The translations under genes were made by a program, and so were the position numbers. From contig ML210188.1 in assembly GCA_004369085.1 (NCBI GenBank), forward strand, positions 1 through 64,000: DNA of 64,000 bases, given 5' to 3'. Below the pieces are notes generated by a model. The model did not search any database and was not told the origin of the DNA. It saw only the letters and a list, made by a program, of their open reading frames with translations. This DNA comes from Coprinopsis marcescibilis (Eukaryota; Basidiomycota; Agaricomycetes; Agaricales; Psathyrellaceae). Below, one piece after another: positions 22,018 to 34,674 of this stretch (within the stretch, counting starts at the first letter, position 1; the number at the start of each line of letters is the position of its first letter).

Positions 22018-25000
22018 TTATGCTACAACAGATTTGTAGCTCCCTAATACAAAAAGCAAGATCAGCACACGATTTACCACCCAAATCAACCCGCAACTCA
22101 CATATCTTGGCTTGCCAATCTCCGCTTCCAGTCGCAAGCAAAGAGCCCGCGGGGCTCAAGTCTATCGAGATCACACTGTTCTTGTGACCTTGAAGTACAC
22201 AAGCACAGTTACCTGATCCAGGTCCTCGTTTTTCGGCCAGCGGGTTCTCGACCTCCTCGATTTTGGCCGACGAATTCCGACCTCCACCAAGATCCCAGAA
22301 CTGGACAGCCCTATCCTTGCTCCCACTGACAACCCATTGACCATCGCCACTGACGGCGACACTGAGCACATAGTCTTTATGCCCCAGAAAGGTATTCGTG
22401 CACTTTGCCAGCCCAAGGAACGTCGGGACGCGATTCGGGCCTCCAGGTTTGCTGCTCCGGAGTTTGCTTGGTAAAGATGCATTCGCAGAATTTGCAGTCG
22501 TTGATGACGACGAACTGGGCGGTTTGCTGCTGCTCTCCGTGCGCGTGACGTGCGTGACGATGCCAAGGTGGCCGACATCCCAGTACTTGATGGTGCGATC
22601 CAGACTTCCGCTCACCAGGCCCTTGCCATCCGGTGTGAAGGCGACACTGTACACAGAGTCCTTGTGTCCCTTGAGCTTCTCCACCAAGGTGCCGCCACGT
22701 ACGACGCTAGGACTACCTGAGCCAGAGTTTGTAGCTAGAAAGAAGATATGAAGCATTAACGATGACGAGCCGAATCGAGAAACCGAATCACTCACATCCG
22801 CCAGAGCTCACAGTCGCATTCGTCAATTCCCAGATCCGGACAATCCTATCCAGGGATCCAGCAGCCACAAATCGTCCATCAGGGGACATCGCCACACTAG
22901 TAACGCCAGCATCCGCTTTCGCAGAAGCAGCGGCAGCACCACTTCCATCGACATCCATCGCATCTTCGTCACCTTTCTCGCTCTCATCCGCATTGTCACC
23001 ATCACCACCATCGCCCTCAGTAGAGTCGCAAACATTCAGAACGGCACAATCTCCAGTGACCATATCCCAAATCCTAGCGGTCTTATCCCCAGACCCACTG
23101 ACGATCAATCTCCCGTCATGCGAGAAATCCAACGAGTAAATCTCTTGTTGATGCCCGTCAAACACCCTCTTGATCGCCTTCTTGGAAATATCCCATATCT
23201 GAAATCGACGTTAGCCCAAAGTGCAGATGGTGATGCTAACGAAGACTGACTCTGATCTGTTTATCCTCGGCACCCGTCGCCAAGAACCTTCCATCAGGAC
23301 TAAAGCACACGCTCCTGATGTACAAATCACCCTTTTTGCCCGCATTTTCATCCATCAACACACACGTTTTCGCTCCAGTCCTCGTGTCGTATATCTGCGC
23401 CGTACGATTGCACCCCGTCGCAAGGTACCTGCCATCCGCGCTAAACCGAACACAGCACACGACACTGCATCATATAAAACATCAGCGTTCAGTCTTAGCA
23501 TGCACAGTTGACGAAAGACCTACCTTTCATGAATAAACGAATGCTCCAACTCGACGTCCAGACCGGTAGCCGAAATGGTTCCTCCTTTCTTGCCCTTCGC
23601 GATACCCAGTGACGGGTTATAAGCCACGATCCATTCCTCTCGTTCCTTCCTGTATTCAGGCGGCATATCGAAGATATCGCCATCCCCAGGGAAGGCCAAA
23701 GCAGGGGAAGGCTGGAGAGAGGCCCTCGTCGGAGGTCGAGACCGGGCACCTTCCAAGGCAGCAGCTCCTCCCAAAACCTCCATGTTCGAACCAATGACGA
23801 CAACTGAGCCTTGAATGGGCTCATGGCTGGGCGGTTCAGGCTTTCCACCTAACCGATTGTCAATAAACATCGACTTTAAAAATATTAAACAGACCCGTAC
23901 TGAGAAGATGCGCTTGCTGAGCGGCGGCAGCTGCAAGAGCAGCCCCGCCCGTATTTGTTGTACCAGGAATAGGCGGTAGTTTTGGGGTAGCACCGATCAT
24001 AGAAACAGAGTGAATGTGGTTCTGAGCACCATGAACAGTCGGACTCGTCGATTCGCCAAATGGATCTAGAATGGCGAGTATCAGTATCGCGTTCAGCTGG
24101 GGGGCTTTAAAATATCACTCACCGACCATCCTCTCTCTCCTGCCAAATGCAGAAGACGAAGGAGCAGCAGCCCACAGCACAGCAGAAAGACCAGGCCCAG
24201 ATCCAGATCCGGATCCCTCTCTCTCTCTCTCCCGGTTATCACTTCGCATCCTCTTCGGGTCTCTCACATCCACAAGCCTCTCCCTCTCTCGTTCCCTAAT
24301 ATCCATCTCACGCTCCCTCTCTCGTTCCCGATCTCGCTGACCAGGATCGCCACGCTCATCTCGACCTCTCCCAACAGGGCCACCAGCCACACCGGAACCT
24401 CCGGGTCCAGTATAGAAAATAGAATCATTCACAAATCCAGACCTCGAATGCCGTCCAGCCTCTCTTTCTCGATCCAACCTCTCCTTGACCTCCCTCTCCC
24501 ACTCCGCATCCACCGCCCTCGCAGCGGCATGCACATCCCTCTCCCTCCCAGCTGGCATAGAAGGGAGTTGTTGTTGCTGCTGCTGACCATGGGAAGAAGG
24601 TAGCGGCGGCTGCCCATTATATGGCTGCCCACCATTCCCCCCTGAAGGTCCCACACCTCCAGATCCATTCGAATGCCCAGATCCACCATCCCGATCCCGG
24701 TCCCCATCTCTCGGTTTGCTAACATCCCCGCCATTGCCCTCAACACCACTCTTGGATGCAGCAGCCTCAATCGCCACCCTCAGCTCACCCTTAACTCTCG
24801 CAAGCTCCTCCTCAAACCGCTGCCGAACCTTTCCATGTTGGTCCTCCAAACTGTACAACGCCTGTCTGATAATGTTAAGCTCGTTCACCTGGCTTTGAAC
24901 TATCCACGATGACAAAAGCAAAATAATCAGCGTTGTGCAATTCATTTAATCACGGAAACCCTTACCTTTGGCCTCGAACTCGTCCCTCTGGTTCCTCACC

Positions 25001-26884
25001 AACGAAAGTTCATGAACCAAACTCTCATATTCATTCTTCACAACCTCAAAATTCTCCAGCACGGCCAGACTCAACCTTGTCCTCCCACCAGGCTGCGGTC
25101 CAGGGGCAGCGAGATTTTGCTGGGCCTGCGGACCACTGCTCTGACCTTGCAGACCGGCAGGGACGGGACCTTGACCGATGCCAATGCCACCCGCACCCTG
25201 CGCACCTCTTGCGGAACCACCACCCGCCACACCAGATCCAACGACACCCGGTCCAGATGCAGTTGACCCTGGTCCCGAAAGTACCATCGGACCACCAACA
25301 CCATTCCCACCCGCACCACCATGCCCATGCCCAGGTCCAACACTAACACTCCCAGCAGCAGGAACAGGAACAGACAATCCCAACCCCAACACACCCACCA
25401 TCTGCGCACTATTCCCGACACCGCCGCCAGCAGCATTGCCATTCACCCCATTCACCAAATGTCCTCCGCTCATGACGCCCGGTGGATGTCCAGACATAGG
25501 TCCACCAGGTACAACGCCCGGACCAGACACCGCAATCGAATTGACCCTCGGCCTCGAATTACCACCCTGCACATCCCTGTCTCTATCTCTGTCCCTTTCC
25601 CTATCTCTCCCATCTCGCTCCCGCCCTTCCCGATCGGGAATACCCAGCCGCTCCCTTTCAGATATCCGCTCGCGATCACGATCCCTCTCCCGCCCTTCCC
25701 TCTCGACGGGATGCAAAAGTGGAAGCGTCCCTTGGGGATGGCCCTGATGATGGCCTCCATGTCCCACCCCATGGTGATGGCCACCGTGCCCATGCACAGA
25801 GCCAGACAATTGCGGCGCCCCAGGTACCTGATGAAGCGGCAACGGCGGGCCTTGATGACCATGTCCAGGTGGGATACCGTGCTGCTGCTGCTGAGGCGTC
25901 ATCTGAATCCCTTCCATGCCCCTTCCCCTCTCCCGTTCACGATCACGATCACGGTCATGACCCCTCTCCCTCTCACGCTGCTCTCTATCTCTCTGCTCCA
26001 TCTCAACCCTCAACTCTCTCTGCCTATGCGTCTCGCGCTCGATCGCAACCGGAGGAGCACCTGGTCCAATTCCAGCACCAACATCTATCCTCTCTCGATC
26101 CCTTGCAGACGGCCGACTAGCCGCAGGACCAGAAGAATTAGGGAGTACATCCCTCAAGCCGACCCTCTCTCTCTCTCGCCCCTGATCCCTGTCCCTCTCA
26201 TGCACAACAATCCTCTCTCTCTCCCTATCATGTCGTTCGCCATGTCTCTCCCTCTCTCGGGGAGCCTCAACGTCCCTAACATCCCTAACGTCCCTTATCT
26301 CCCTCACATCCCTAGCATCCCTCAACTCCCTCGCCTCCCTCACATCCCTCTCCCCACCAATACTCTGCCCTCTCGAATGTCCTCTCGAATGCCCATGGCC
26401 ATGCACATGTCCAGGTCCCTGACCTCCCTGCACCCCATGCCCATGATGCACGCCCACACCCCCCACATGATGATGCCCCGGATGCCCCGGATGCCCACCA
26501 ATCGGATGATGGCCCACTCCTCCAGGATGCACATGATGCCCCGTACCCGTCGTCGCCCCACCCGCAGGATTCCCCCCAGACGGGTGTCCATGCCCTCCAT
26601 GGCCTAGATGCCCCACATGCCCATGGTGCCCCCCAGCATGCAAATGATGCGCGTGCGGGCTCGCATGCGGGTGGTGCCCATGCCCCCCCTGTGGAGGCGC
26701 TCCACCGCTCCCCGGAGGAGGACCAGAGGCAGGATGTTGTTGATGATGTTGTCCCTGCTGCGATGAGGATGGATGTTGCTGCGATGAAGAGGGGGGTGCA
26801 GGAACGGATCCGTGATGTTGTGGGTGATGCGACGGGTGTCCCTGCGCTATATGTGGGGTACCATGGTGCGAACCAGGATTCCCG

Positions 26885-26918
<34 letters not shown>

Positions 26919-28106
26919 GCTGCTGCTGCTGCTGATGTTGGTGTGCGGGCCCACCTTGCAGCGGTGGTCCACCTCGGTGCTGCAATAAAAAGGATTTTAG
27001 TAACCTGCTCGACATTCGCAAGGATCGAAAAAAAAAAAAAAAAAGTAGTAAAGAAAGAAAGTGAATCGTCACTACCCGGCGCAAGGAAAGAGGCACGAAA
27101 AAATAACAACCCCCTAAGGCGAACAAAAGAACCCGAAATTAAAAATAACAGTCGAACCAGACCCTGATTGATAAGTCGACGAACGAGTCCCTGAATGTTA
27201 AGAAATCCCTGACGATCACCATGCACCCCGGCGCATGACCATACCTGCTGCCAATCACATCGACAAGCAGGATAGCAGGACGACCCCTGGAAGAGGCGGA
27301 TAAAGGTGTCGAAGGAGCCGAGAAGGAAGTTGAAAGAGCAACTGGGCGCATAAATAAAGGTTGAACGTTGAGTTGACGGTGATGTCAACACCCGTATATC
27401 CGTCCATTTCCACCCACAAACATCTCCCGCTACGCAGCCCGATAACGCCAGCAGAGGGGAACAATAACTGCGGCATATCACATCAGCCCAACTTCCACAC
27501 CAACCTAGCCATCCACCGTGTCCCAAAATAATCCGAAACTCCAGTCTAAACCGAATCCAAAATAGCGTAGGAAGAATCGGAAAGCATTCAAAGAACAACG
27601 AACCCCCAACCAAGAAGATATGCAGCGTAAACCCATCCGAGTCCGAATGCGAACCGAACAATGCGAGACAACGCCCGATCCCAACGTGAACATGCTCACG
27701 GACCACGTCCTGCCTGTCCAGCGCCACACTGCTCCCGTCGCCGCTAATAAACATGAAAACCCTCAGACCCCATCGCGGCAAGCTTGAGATCGCCGAAGGT
27801 GGAATAGGCATGCCGGCAGTGCTTGACCCGTATAGAGTAACGGATGGATGGATACTAATAGATGGCGGATCCCTTGGCTCCGCTCGGCAACCGGAGCTGG
27901 GAGGTGGAGCTATACCGGGGATGGGAGTCGACACAGGAGGCGAGAACCTGCCCAAGTACCCCAACAGAAGAATGAAAGCAGAACCGATATAAAGAAAGAA
28001 ACGTGTAGAGAATCGCTCGAATAAGGGAAACGAATGAAACAAAGGGAGAGAGCAAGAAAGACAGACAGAGACAACGATGACTTACGCTATAGCCTCCCGA
28101 AGACAT
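22018..28106 (-). CDS. tup1: Transcriptional co-repressor Tup1 homologue (WD40), extended N-terminus
   Basis: Reverse-strand gene of 1,525 residues in nine exons. In reading order they are 28106-28086, 26979-24966, 24899-24123, 24065-23901, 23848-23524, 23464-23251, 23198-22796, 22734-22102 and 22043-22018; phases close. Residues 1-640 are low complexity: a polyglutamine run, His/Gly-rich blocks and Arg-Glu/Arg-Asp repeats. Two helices typical of Tup1 tetramerisation and Ssn6 binding follow ([18 protein letters not shown] and [18 protein letters not shown]), then another charged region, then seven WD40 repeats (about 1,098 to the end), the last closing with IWSYKSVVA. Tup1 with Ssn6/Cyc8 represses genes through DNA-binding partners and histones. 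Fungal Tup1 proteins I know are about 600-900 residues with the helices at the very N-terminus, so this one is unusually long. Intron 1 is 1,106 nt. Confidence 0.93.
26885..26934 (-). repeat. CAA/CAG trinucleotide run encoding polyglutamine in Tup1
   Basis: On the plus strand this reads as about eleven GTT units followed by five CTG units. On the coding strand it gives an uninterrupted glutamine run of about 16 residues near the N-terminus of the Tup1 homologue. Mixed CAG and CAA codons suggest two expansion phases. Such tracts vary in length between strains. Confidence 0.85.
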
Positions 28107-31100
28107 TCCTGCCTAATCTTCGTCGTCGGTAGCCCGTAAAACGTGTCTTCTCCAACGTTACGGTCCTTCCTAAGCACGAGGGTGTCGAGCGTGGTATGAG
28201 AATAACCAACAAAATAAATGTTGGGTGGTAAAGACCAGTCGTCGGGTCTTACTAAAGTTTACCGTCAGTACTTGTGTCCCAAGTACAATATAAATATAAT
28301 ATCAGAGCCACACTCACCAGTCAAGAAGTTCCAGTCAAAATCCCAGTCGTCCAAAATCCCAGTCGTCGTCAAAAGCCAACCTCGACTTTCCAGCTTCGCC
28401 AACCTAAACCACCGGCAATAATACCAATCGACAGTGCCTGGGAGTAACGAGCCACACTGCCCGTGCGTGTGGATGCGTGTGTACGTGTGGCAGCAAGCCC
28501 TGGGTGTGTGCGTGTCTTCCTGCTACGGTGCCGCCTCTACAACGTCCGTGCCTCGAGTATCCAACCGAATCACAAGCCACACTATATCGATGATCTTTCC
28601 AAACCGACCCTTCAACCTTGAGCTTCCACACCTGTCCCTGTCCTTCTTTTTCCCGTGTTCCCTCGGTGTAAGTAGCGCACAACTACCTCGCCTTGCGTAA
28701 ATTGACTCGCTGTCGGTTTACTCGTCGTAGTTGGTCGCGGCGGAAAAGAGGTGGTCCCAAAAAGTCCGTGTAAAGGGGTATCCTCGCACCCGTCTCGCTG
28801 CGAATCCCTGACTGCACCAAAGAACCGCAAAAAGCCAGCAAAAGGTGTGGAGAGTGCGTGGCGTCACAACTGGTAATGAACCTGTGAGTAAAAAGAAAAT
28901 CGCAGCAACGGACTTGTATGGCCCTGTTGCTGCAAAAGATGGCGACGCACCTCAAGGCTTTAGTGTTCCCCAAATCACAGCTTCCAGTCTTCTCGAAATC
29001 AACAAGTTATCAAATCGAGGCCGTCGACACTGGCCTTCTCCAGCCAACTAATCGCCCCAAGAATCCAACAAAAACGCGGCAAGGAGCTCGGAGAACGGGC
29101 TTCTATTCGTCCCTTCTATACGCCCTTATACAGCGATACGACTGACAATTTGCGTTTTTTGCCTTGACGTCGGCGTCGCCGCAAGCCTATCCTATAAGAA
29201 CGATGAACGGGCCTTCCAATTGGACTCGATTCCAAGAACGCTGTCCGGCTGTCAATTTCCCCTAGATACGATAGCCTGGATATCTACCGCGCTGTCTTCA
29301 AAGCTGCACGATGATTGCTTCCAGAAAGATATGCGGCAGACAAGTAGCAGATGCAGATTTATGTCGTCGTCGTCGCCGTATAGTCGTCGTCGCTGTCCTC
29401 TCGTCGCGCAGAGAAAAAAAAGTGTCGCCTAGGAGAACGGTCGTTGCAGTCACAGAACAAGGGCCTGTGCGACGTGTGCAAAACTGATCAATAATCGGAT
29501 TCAATCCTGCAAGTCAGATGTCGTGATCACTTATGTATACGAAACACTCGGACTCCGGAGCAAAGGCCTCTATAGGATTAGCTTGTGCGCCTCCTAACGG
29601 AACCTATTGCATCACATATATTCCGAGTTGGTTATTATATCCCCCGACTGTCTAGTCTCTTCGCCTCCGAATTCCTCCGTGAAAAGGGCAGTGAATACAC
29701 ACAAGCCCTAAGTACTATTAGAACTATATACAGAGCCCACAACTCCCAGCTTCAGCTTGAATAACGACGACAATTAGCCGAAGCGCAATCTAATAAAGTC
29801 AATTCCCATCTGCTCCTCCTCCCCCCCTTCCATCTCAGTATCACCACCTATTCCCCATTCATCATAGTTCTTCCAATCACCCCTTCAACCCCATCCACCG
29901 AATCACCCCTTCATCTCCATCCGAACCTTCCAATCATCCACGACCCTTTATGTCCATCACTTCATCCGCATCACGGACCTTTCCGTTCGGAGTTAGAGCC
30001 AAACTTCCGAGAAAAACATCATGTGTCCCTCCAGGCTCCGAGTACAAATACAGTCACTTAGCCTTCTTCTTTTCCTATTTTGAGGTAAGTTCGAGTACAT
30101 GCTGAGGCCACGAGTTCGTGAGAGGCCCCACGGGCAAGCCCCGGATCTCAATTCCAGCAGGAGGAACAATTTGTGTATGTTGGTTAACCAAGTTGAATAC
30201 TACGAAACTCGCCAAAAGTGTCTGCTATTATACATGTCTCTTGTCCCAAGTGATTGATTCTGTCAAGTGTAGGGTCATAGGCCATGCGACTGAACTGACG
30301 AAAGAAGATGAAATATTAGGGCGGTCTGCGGCCAGACATCCTAATAGTTCGACGCGCCCCCATTTTCCCAGGCCATAGGCCCGACTCAGCAGTCGAGATA
30401 GCTTTCAACCAAGGTGAAATAACCCTCGATACACCCACACTGTACGGGAGTAGCCCGACTACTCAGACTAACGCCACCTAACCTGAAACTAACTCTCTCA
30501 TGCCCTCATGGCTGCCCATCTGCACCCTTTATCGCCCACTGTTACTACCACTCACTCAGAGCAACCACGATATCGGAGATGGAAGAGGGCTGATACCCTT
30601 CTCCAGTCGGCCGCCCCGCACCCTCAAATTATTAAGCCATGGCAGTATGTTTTCCGCGTGCGGAGATATTAGGTTCTCCATTTTGTAGGGAGACCCTCAC
30701 CTAACAAGAGTAAAGGACACTCAAAAACTACATACTACATACTACACTTGTCATCCCTCACGCCGTATCGCGTGTATATAGAGTAAAATTCAAGTACACA
30801 TAGCAAAACTCGATCGCAAATTCAACTCGTCTACCAAACACCTACTCACCAATACGGTTGTCAGAACTGTGCGAAAACAAACATAGACTATCCTAGTACG
30901 CTCCGACTCCCGGTGACTCTCATCGGACCCATGGAATCTCTAAATCCATGCGGTAACCCCGAGTGGTACTCAATCCTCCCTTAGACTTCTTTCATAATTC
31001 AAGCCAAATAAGCGCTCAGGCTGACTCACACAGCAAGACGTCAGTCATGTAACCTTCCAAGCGTCTTACCAATTCCGAAGATCCTGTCTGAGCACCTCCG

Positions 31101-31358
31101 TCGAGCACTCCATCACCCAGACGGAAGAAATCACAAGATCCACAACCTATGAATTCCGCACAGTCCATTCCATTTCCAACGCAAGCTCCGTCTACGCCAC
31201 ATTCTTGACTATAGTCACATCACAACTGTCCTTCCCACATCCATACCACCTAATCCCTATGACAGTATCACCCAAGTAGCACAATCACACCACTTCCCCC
31301 TTCCAGACATCTACCCAAAACTGCTCAGCAAGGCACGACCCAGAATAAACAACGAGTG
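28107..31358. other. Long intergenic region (3.25 kb) upstream of tup1 and downstream of AA9
   Basis: The left part is the promoter and leader of tup1, read leftwards. It contains pyrimidine-rich tracts and a direct repeat of aaaatcccagtcgtc (two near copies around 28337-28371). The part near 29800-29950 is a C/T-rich, A-poor stretch with many ccatc words. No open frame over 100 residues and no recognisable domain is present. The right end follows the AA9 stop codon. Confidence 0.5.
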
Positions 31359-32569
31359 CTAGGACTCACCAGGACCGGGGACAGTATAGTTGTAGATATT
31401 CCACGAGGCCGGATCATACAAATCGAGAGTCAGACCTGGGTCAGTCGGCTTGTAGGCACCAGGGAGCGTCGCCAGGAACCGTTTCGGAGGTAAACTCCCG
31501 CCCCCTCCCGTTACCTCCAGTTGCGCACCTAAACACACATCAATTCCAAGCTTAGCGTTGAAACGCAAAGTTCGACACGCTTAAACAGAAACACGCACAT
31601 TCCGGGTAGTATTGAGGGCCCCCTTCGCCATGGAGCGAAATGAGCTCATGCTAAATCCTCGTCTCAGCGTCTGATACCGGATGGCAACCCAAGAGTAAAA
31701 GCATACCCTTATAAGATATTCTCCGTCTGCCAATGCAGCGGGTATAGTCACCGTGTACACCCCTTCGTTTCTCACAATCCCGAGCCCCCAAAATCCATCC
31801 CTATAGAACGATTAACCGACATCGCTCGAGCGACCTCCATCACCACCAGAATCGAACAAACTTACACAACATTCCCTTCAATCAGACCTAGACAGCAACA
31901 CTAAGTCCCATAACCCACAATTAGTACCGACATAACCTTAACATACCTGTCTGATCAATCTTAAACCAATCGAGGTCGATGCTGTTCGCCAACGAGCACG
32001 AGCTCGGGCACCTTGCCATGTACACAATTGCGGGTCCGAACGGGTGGATCCACGGGCTGGTTAAATCTGTCAACCTCCACGCATTACGACGCAAGGACGA
32101 TCCTACCCCCAGATAGCCGTAATCGAGTCCCCTGCACGGATAGGCGCAGAAATCTGCCGGGGTGCTGCCCAACCATCGTTGTTGCAAGAGAGATTCTAAG
32201 TATAACCACAGTTAATTACGACTGAAGTCCCCAATCGTAAGAACCTATACACACCATGTTATCTGTCCCACGGAGAGGATCGATTCCCGCTGGAGTTGAA
32301 GGCGCATAATATCAGCAGAGAACAAGATAAACCAAGGCGAATAAACCCACGGAATGGTCTCCCAATCGTCACCTGGTCATCAGGCGGCAAGAATGGCTGA
32401 TAACCCTCATAAAGAACACCTACAGGCAGTCGTGATAATCAGAGGCCTGCACGAGAACACAGGTCGCACATAGATCCTTACCATTAATAACATAACTCTG
32501 CACCGCTCCATGTGCGGCTATCTTCCCAACCAAAAGCGACAAACACAGCGCAAGAAACCGAGTCTGCAT
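31359..32569 (-). CDS. AA9 lytic polysaccharide monooxygenase (formerly GH61)
   Basis: Secreted copper enzyme that oxidatively cleaves cellulose or other beta-glucans. The model has nine exons and 248 residues: 32569-32482, 32419-32333, 32289-32255, 32195-32107, 32056-31947, 31887-31866, 31800-31707, 31650-31599 and 31528-31359; phases close. A 19-residue signal peptide ends in KIAA, so the mature protein starts with the copper-binding His (HGAVQSYVING). Other landmarks are NLSCNNDGWAAP, a Trp-Ile-His segment before GPAIVYMARC that probably supplies the second His ligand, LDWFKIDQTG, DGFWGLGIVRN and HELISLHGEGG followed by QYYPEC (active-site Gln and Tyr). It ends in YNYTVPGPGES with no cellulose-binding module. 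A further 3' exon beginning with the GTGAGT at 31370 cannot be excluded. Confidence 0.92.
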
Positions 32570-34014
32570 GGTAAGTCCAGGGCCAGCGTAAAATAAGCGA
32601 CACAAAGCTGGCAACGGGGTGAGAAGGAAGGTTTGGGAGAACAGTTTGCGCGGTTATTTTATATTGTTGCAAGCAGCTAGCCCTGGCAGAACCGTGCCGC
32701 ACCAATACATAGCCTGTGGAAAACATTTAGCAGTATGACCTAAAGCCGTGGTTCCGCGAATTTTCCTGTGGGGTTTTATGACCGTAGATATGCTCGTGAA
32801 CAGTCGTGAACCAGCCATGGATAAAAATAAAACAGGACCGTATTGGCATTGTCGGCGTTTTGTTGGCAAGTAGCGAAGCGTGTGCCAAGTCACACGAAGA
32901 TGTTTTGTGGGTCAGTGATGGGGAATAAGTCGTATAGGGATGATCATCGGAGGCGGTGGTCGCCTCCTTTTAGTGGAGCAAGAAATCGAAGTCGAAGCAT
33001 TTTGCTTTGTTGAACCATGTCGGAGTTCGGGTCGATGGAAGACGACAAAATTTCTCGCACCTAGTCCTCACCACCACCCCATACTTACTACTCCATACAT
33101 ATCGAACGCATAGACCGAATCTCTCATTGAAGTTCCTGCCACCCAGTTATTACTGATAAAATCGCAATGATTTTTGTCACAAACGCACCTTTTCTAACAT
33201 GCACAAGTTTTGAGAATAGTACCAGTACCAGTCACGGTGATATAAATGAGCAGGGCTCGAGCGTAGGTTAGGTGTTTGTGACGTCGACTCGGACGTTCAT
33301 TTACAAAAGAGTTGAGTGCCGGCTTTATCCGGCAGATTTATTCGGAGACTGAATATGTGCACCCAATTCGTCGGGCAAGAAAGCATTATGCGCCCAGGAC
33401 TAAGGGAGGCCTGGCTCTGGCATGAAGCCTTCTATGTAGACATCTAATATACTCTACGACAGCTCTGATCACACCCTACTAGCATATGATGGATCTCGTG
33501 CCATAGTTCCGACGGTCATCTGCCCTGCTTTAAATTTAGACGCCTAAAGAAGTTTAGATTCGATGCTTGTCAACGCAATTCCCGAGTTTCTTCTTTCGTC
33601 GGATTGCTATCATGCTCAACACCCAACGTCCAACATACAGCCTTCGCCGTTCTCAATCCCATACACAGCCTTCTGGCATGAACTGAACACTTAACGTTTA
33701 GCTGGCAAGATTTCAATTGTGTCATGTGTCACAACCCGGACGCACGCAGTCAACTAAATCAGGCGTAGATCTGCTTATCATTCAATTCAAAACTCAACAA
33801 TCTTCTTCTACGGGCTGTGTCTGTCAAGCAAAAAACACAGGCCCTCAAACAAAGTTCGCATAAAACCCGAAGTTGGCGTTCCCATTCTACCTTTTCCCCA
33901 GAGCCACCAGAGCAGGACTCACTCACCCACCGCAGACAATTAGCTTTCCCTATCTACGCGCCGGCCGCACCCGATACATACATCCTATACCCAACTCGCA
34001 CAACCACTGTCGCA
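32570..34014. other. Divergent promoter region of AA9 and the small secreted precursor
   Basis: This 1.4 kb separates two genes read away from each other, both for secreted products, so it should hold both promoters. Open stretches here (33817-34104, 33873-34097) are leader sequence and shadow frames of the gene at 34015. No family motif was found. Confidence 0.45.
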
Positions 34015-34569
34015 ATGAAGCTCTTCAGTATTGCACTACTCGGATCTCTTGTCATTGGCTCCTTGGCTGCCTCGAGCATCGAGACTCCAGAAATTGAAAA
34101 GTAAATAGCTCCTTTTGCTATGCTCCACACCTCGACCGAGAACTGACGCCCTTTGATTTCCTCAGGCGTGATCTTTCAACCGTCATCGAGGACCAAGAGA
34201 CTCGTGAAGTCCAATTTGAGGATTCGGACCTCTTCGAGAGAGAAGACATGGAACTGATCGAACGAGAGCCATTCTTCCTCAAAGCCCTTAAGATCGGGTG
34301 AGCACCTACCTTTTTAATCAAGATATTATTCATTGAAGCTTTACAACAGGTTCAGAGCTGGAAAGATGATTGCCAATCACATCCGAAATCGTAAGAGGAA
34401 ACGAGACCTCGAGGACGTCGACCCTGAAGAAATCTTCAGTCGCATGATTGAAGAGCATTTTTCAGAACTAATGACTCGTGACCTCGACGAGTACGACCTG
34501 GACGCACGATTTGACTTTGACGACATGGAGGAGGAGAACTTCACGCGTGACTATGATGAGTTGGATTGA
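34015..34569 (+). CDS. Small secreted dibasic-site precursor with cationic core
   Basis: Predicted 145 residues in three exons: 34015-34100, 34166-34297 and 34350-34569; phases close. A hydrophobic signal peptide of about 18 residues (MKLFSIALLGSLVIGSLAA) leads to a Lys-Arg site (EIEKRDLS). An acidic segment follows, then a strongly basic, amphipathic core, PFFLKALKIGFRAGKMIANH, that runs into a polybasic site (RNRKRKR). The C-terminal part is very acidic and ends in RDYDELD. The layout of acidic spacer, basic core and acidic tail is typical of precursors that keep a cationic peptide inactive until kexin cleavage. I recognise no family. It shares the Asp-Glu-Leu-Asp ending with the repeat protein at 42.3 kb. 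Confidence 0.78.
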
Positions 34570-34674
34570 GCATGTCAATACATATATACATGTAGATAAA
34601 GAATGCCTTATTTAAATAATGCGATTGTTTCAAAGGGTTATAGAATCGTGGGTCCGGACTTTGGAGAAAGATAT

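Noticed and set aside
25321..26607. A 428-codon open frame on the plus strand opposite tup1
   Set aside because: It is antisense to low-complexity Tup1 coding sequence, made of Pro/Arg/Met/His shadow codons, with no domain and no spliced partner.
26312..28042. A 576-codon minus-strand open frame covering the tup1 first intron
   Set aside because: It overlaps tup1 exon 2 in the wrong frame and shows no domain. The long intron is simply free of stops in that frame over part of its length.
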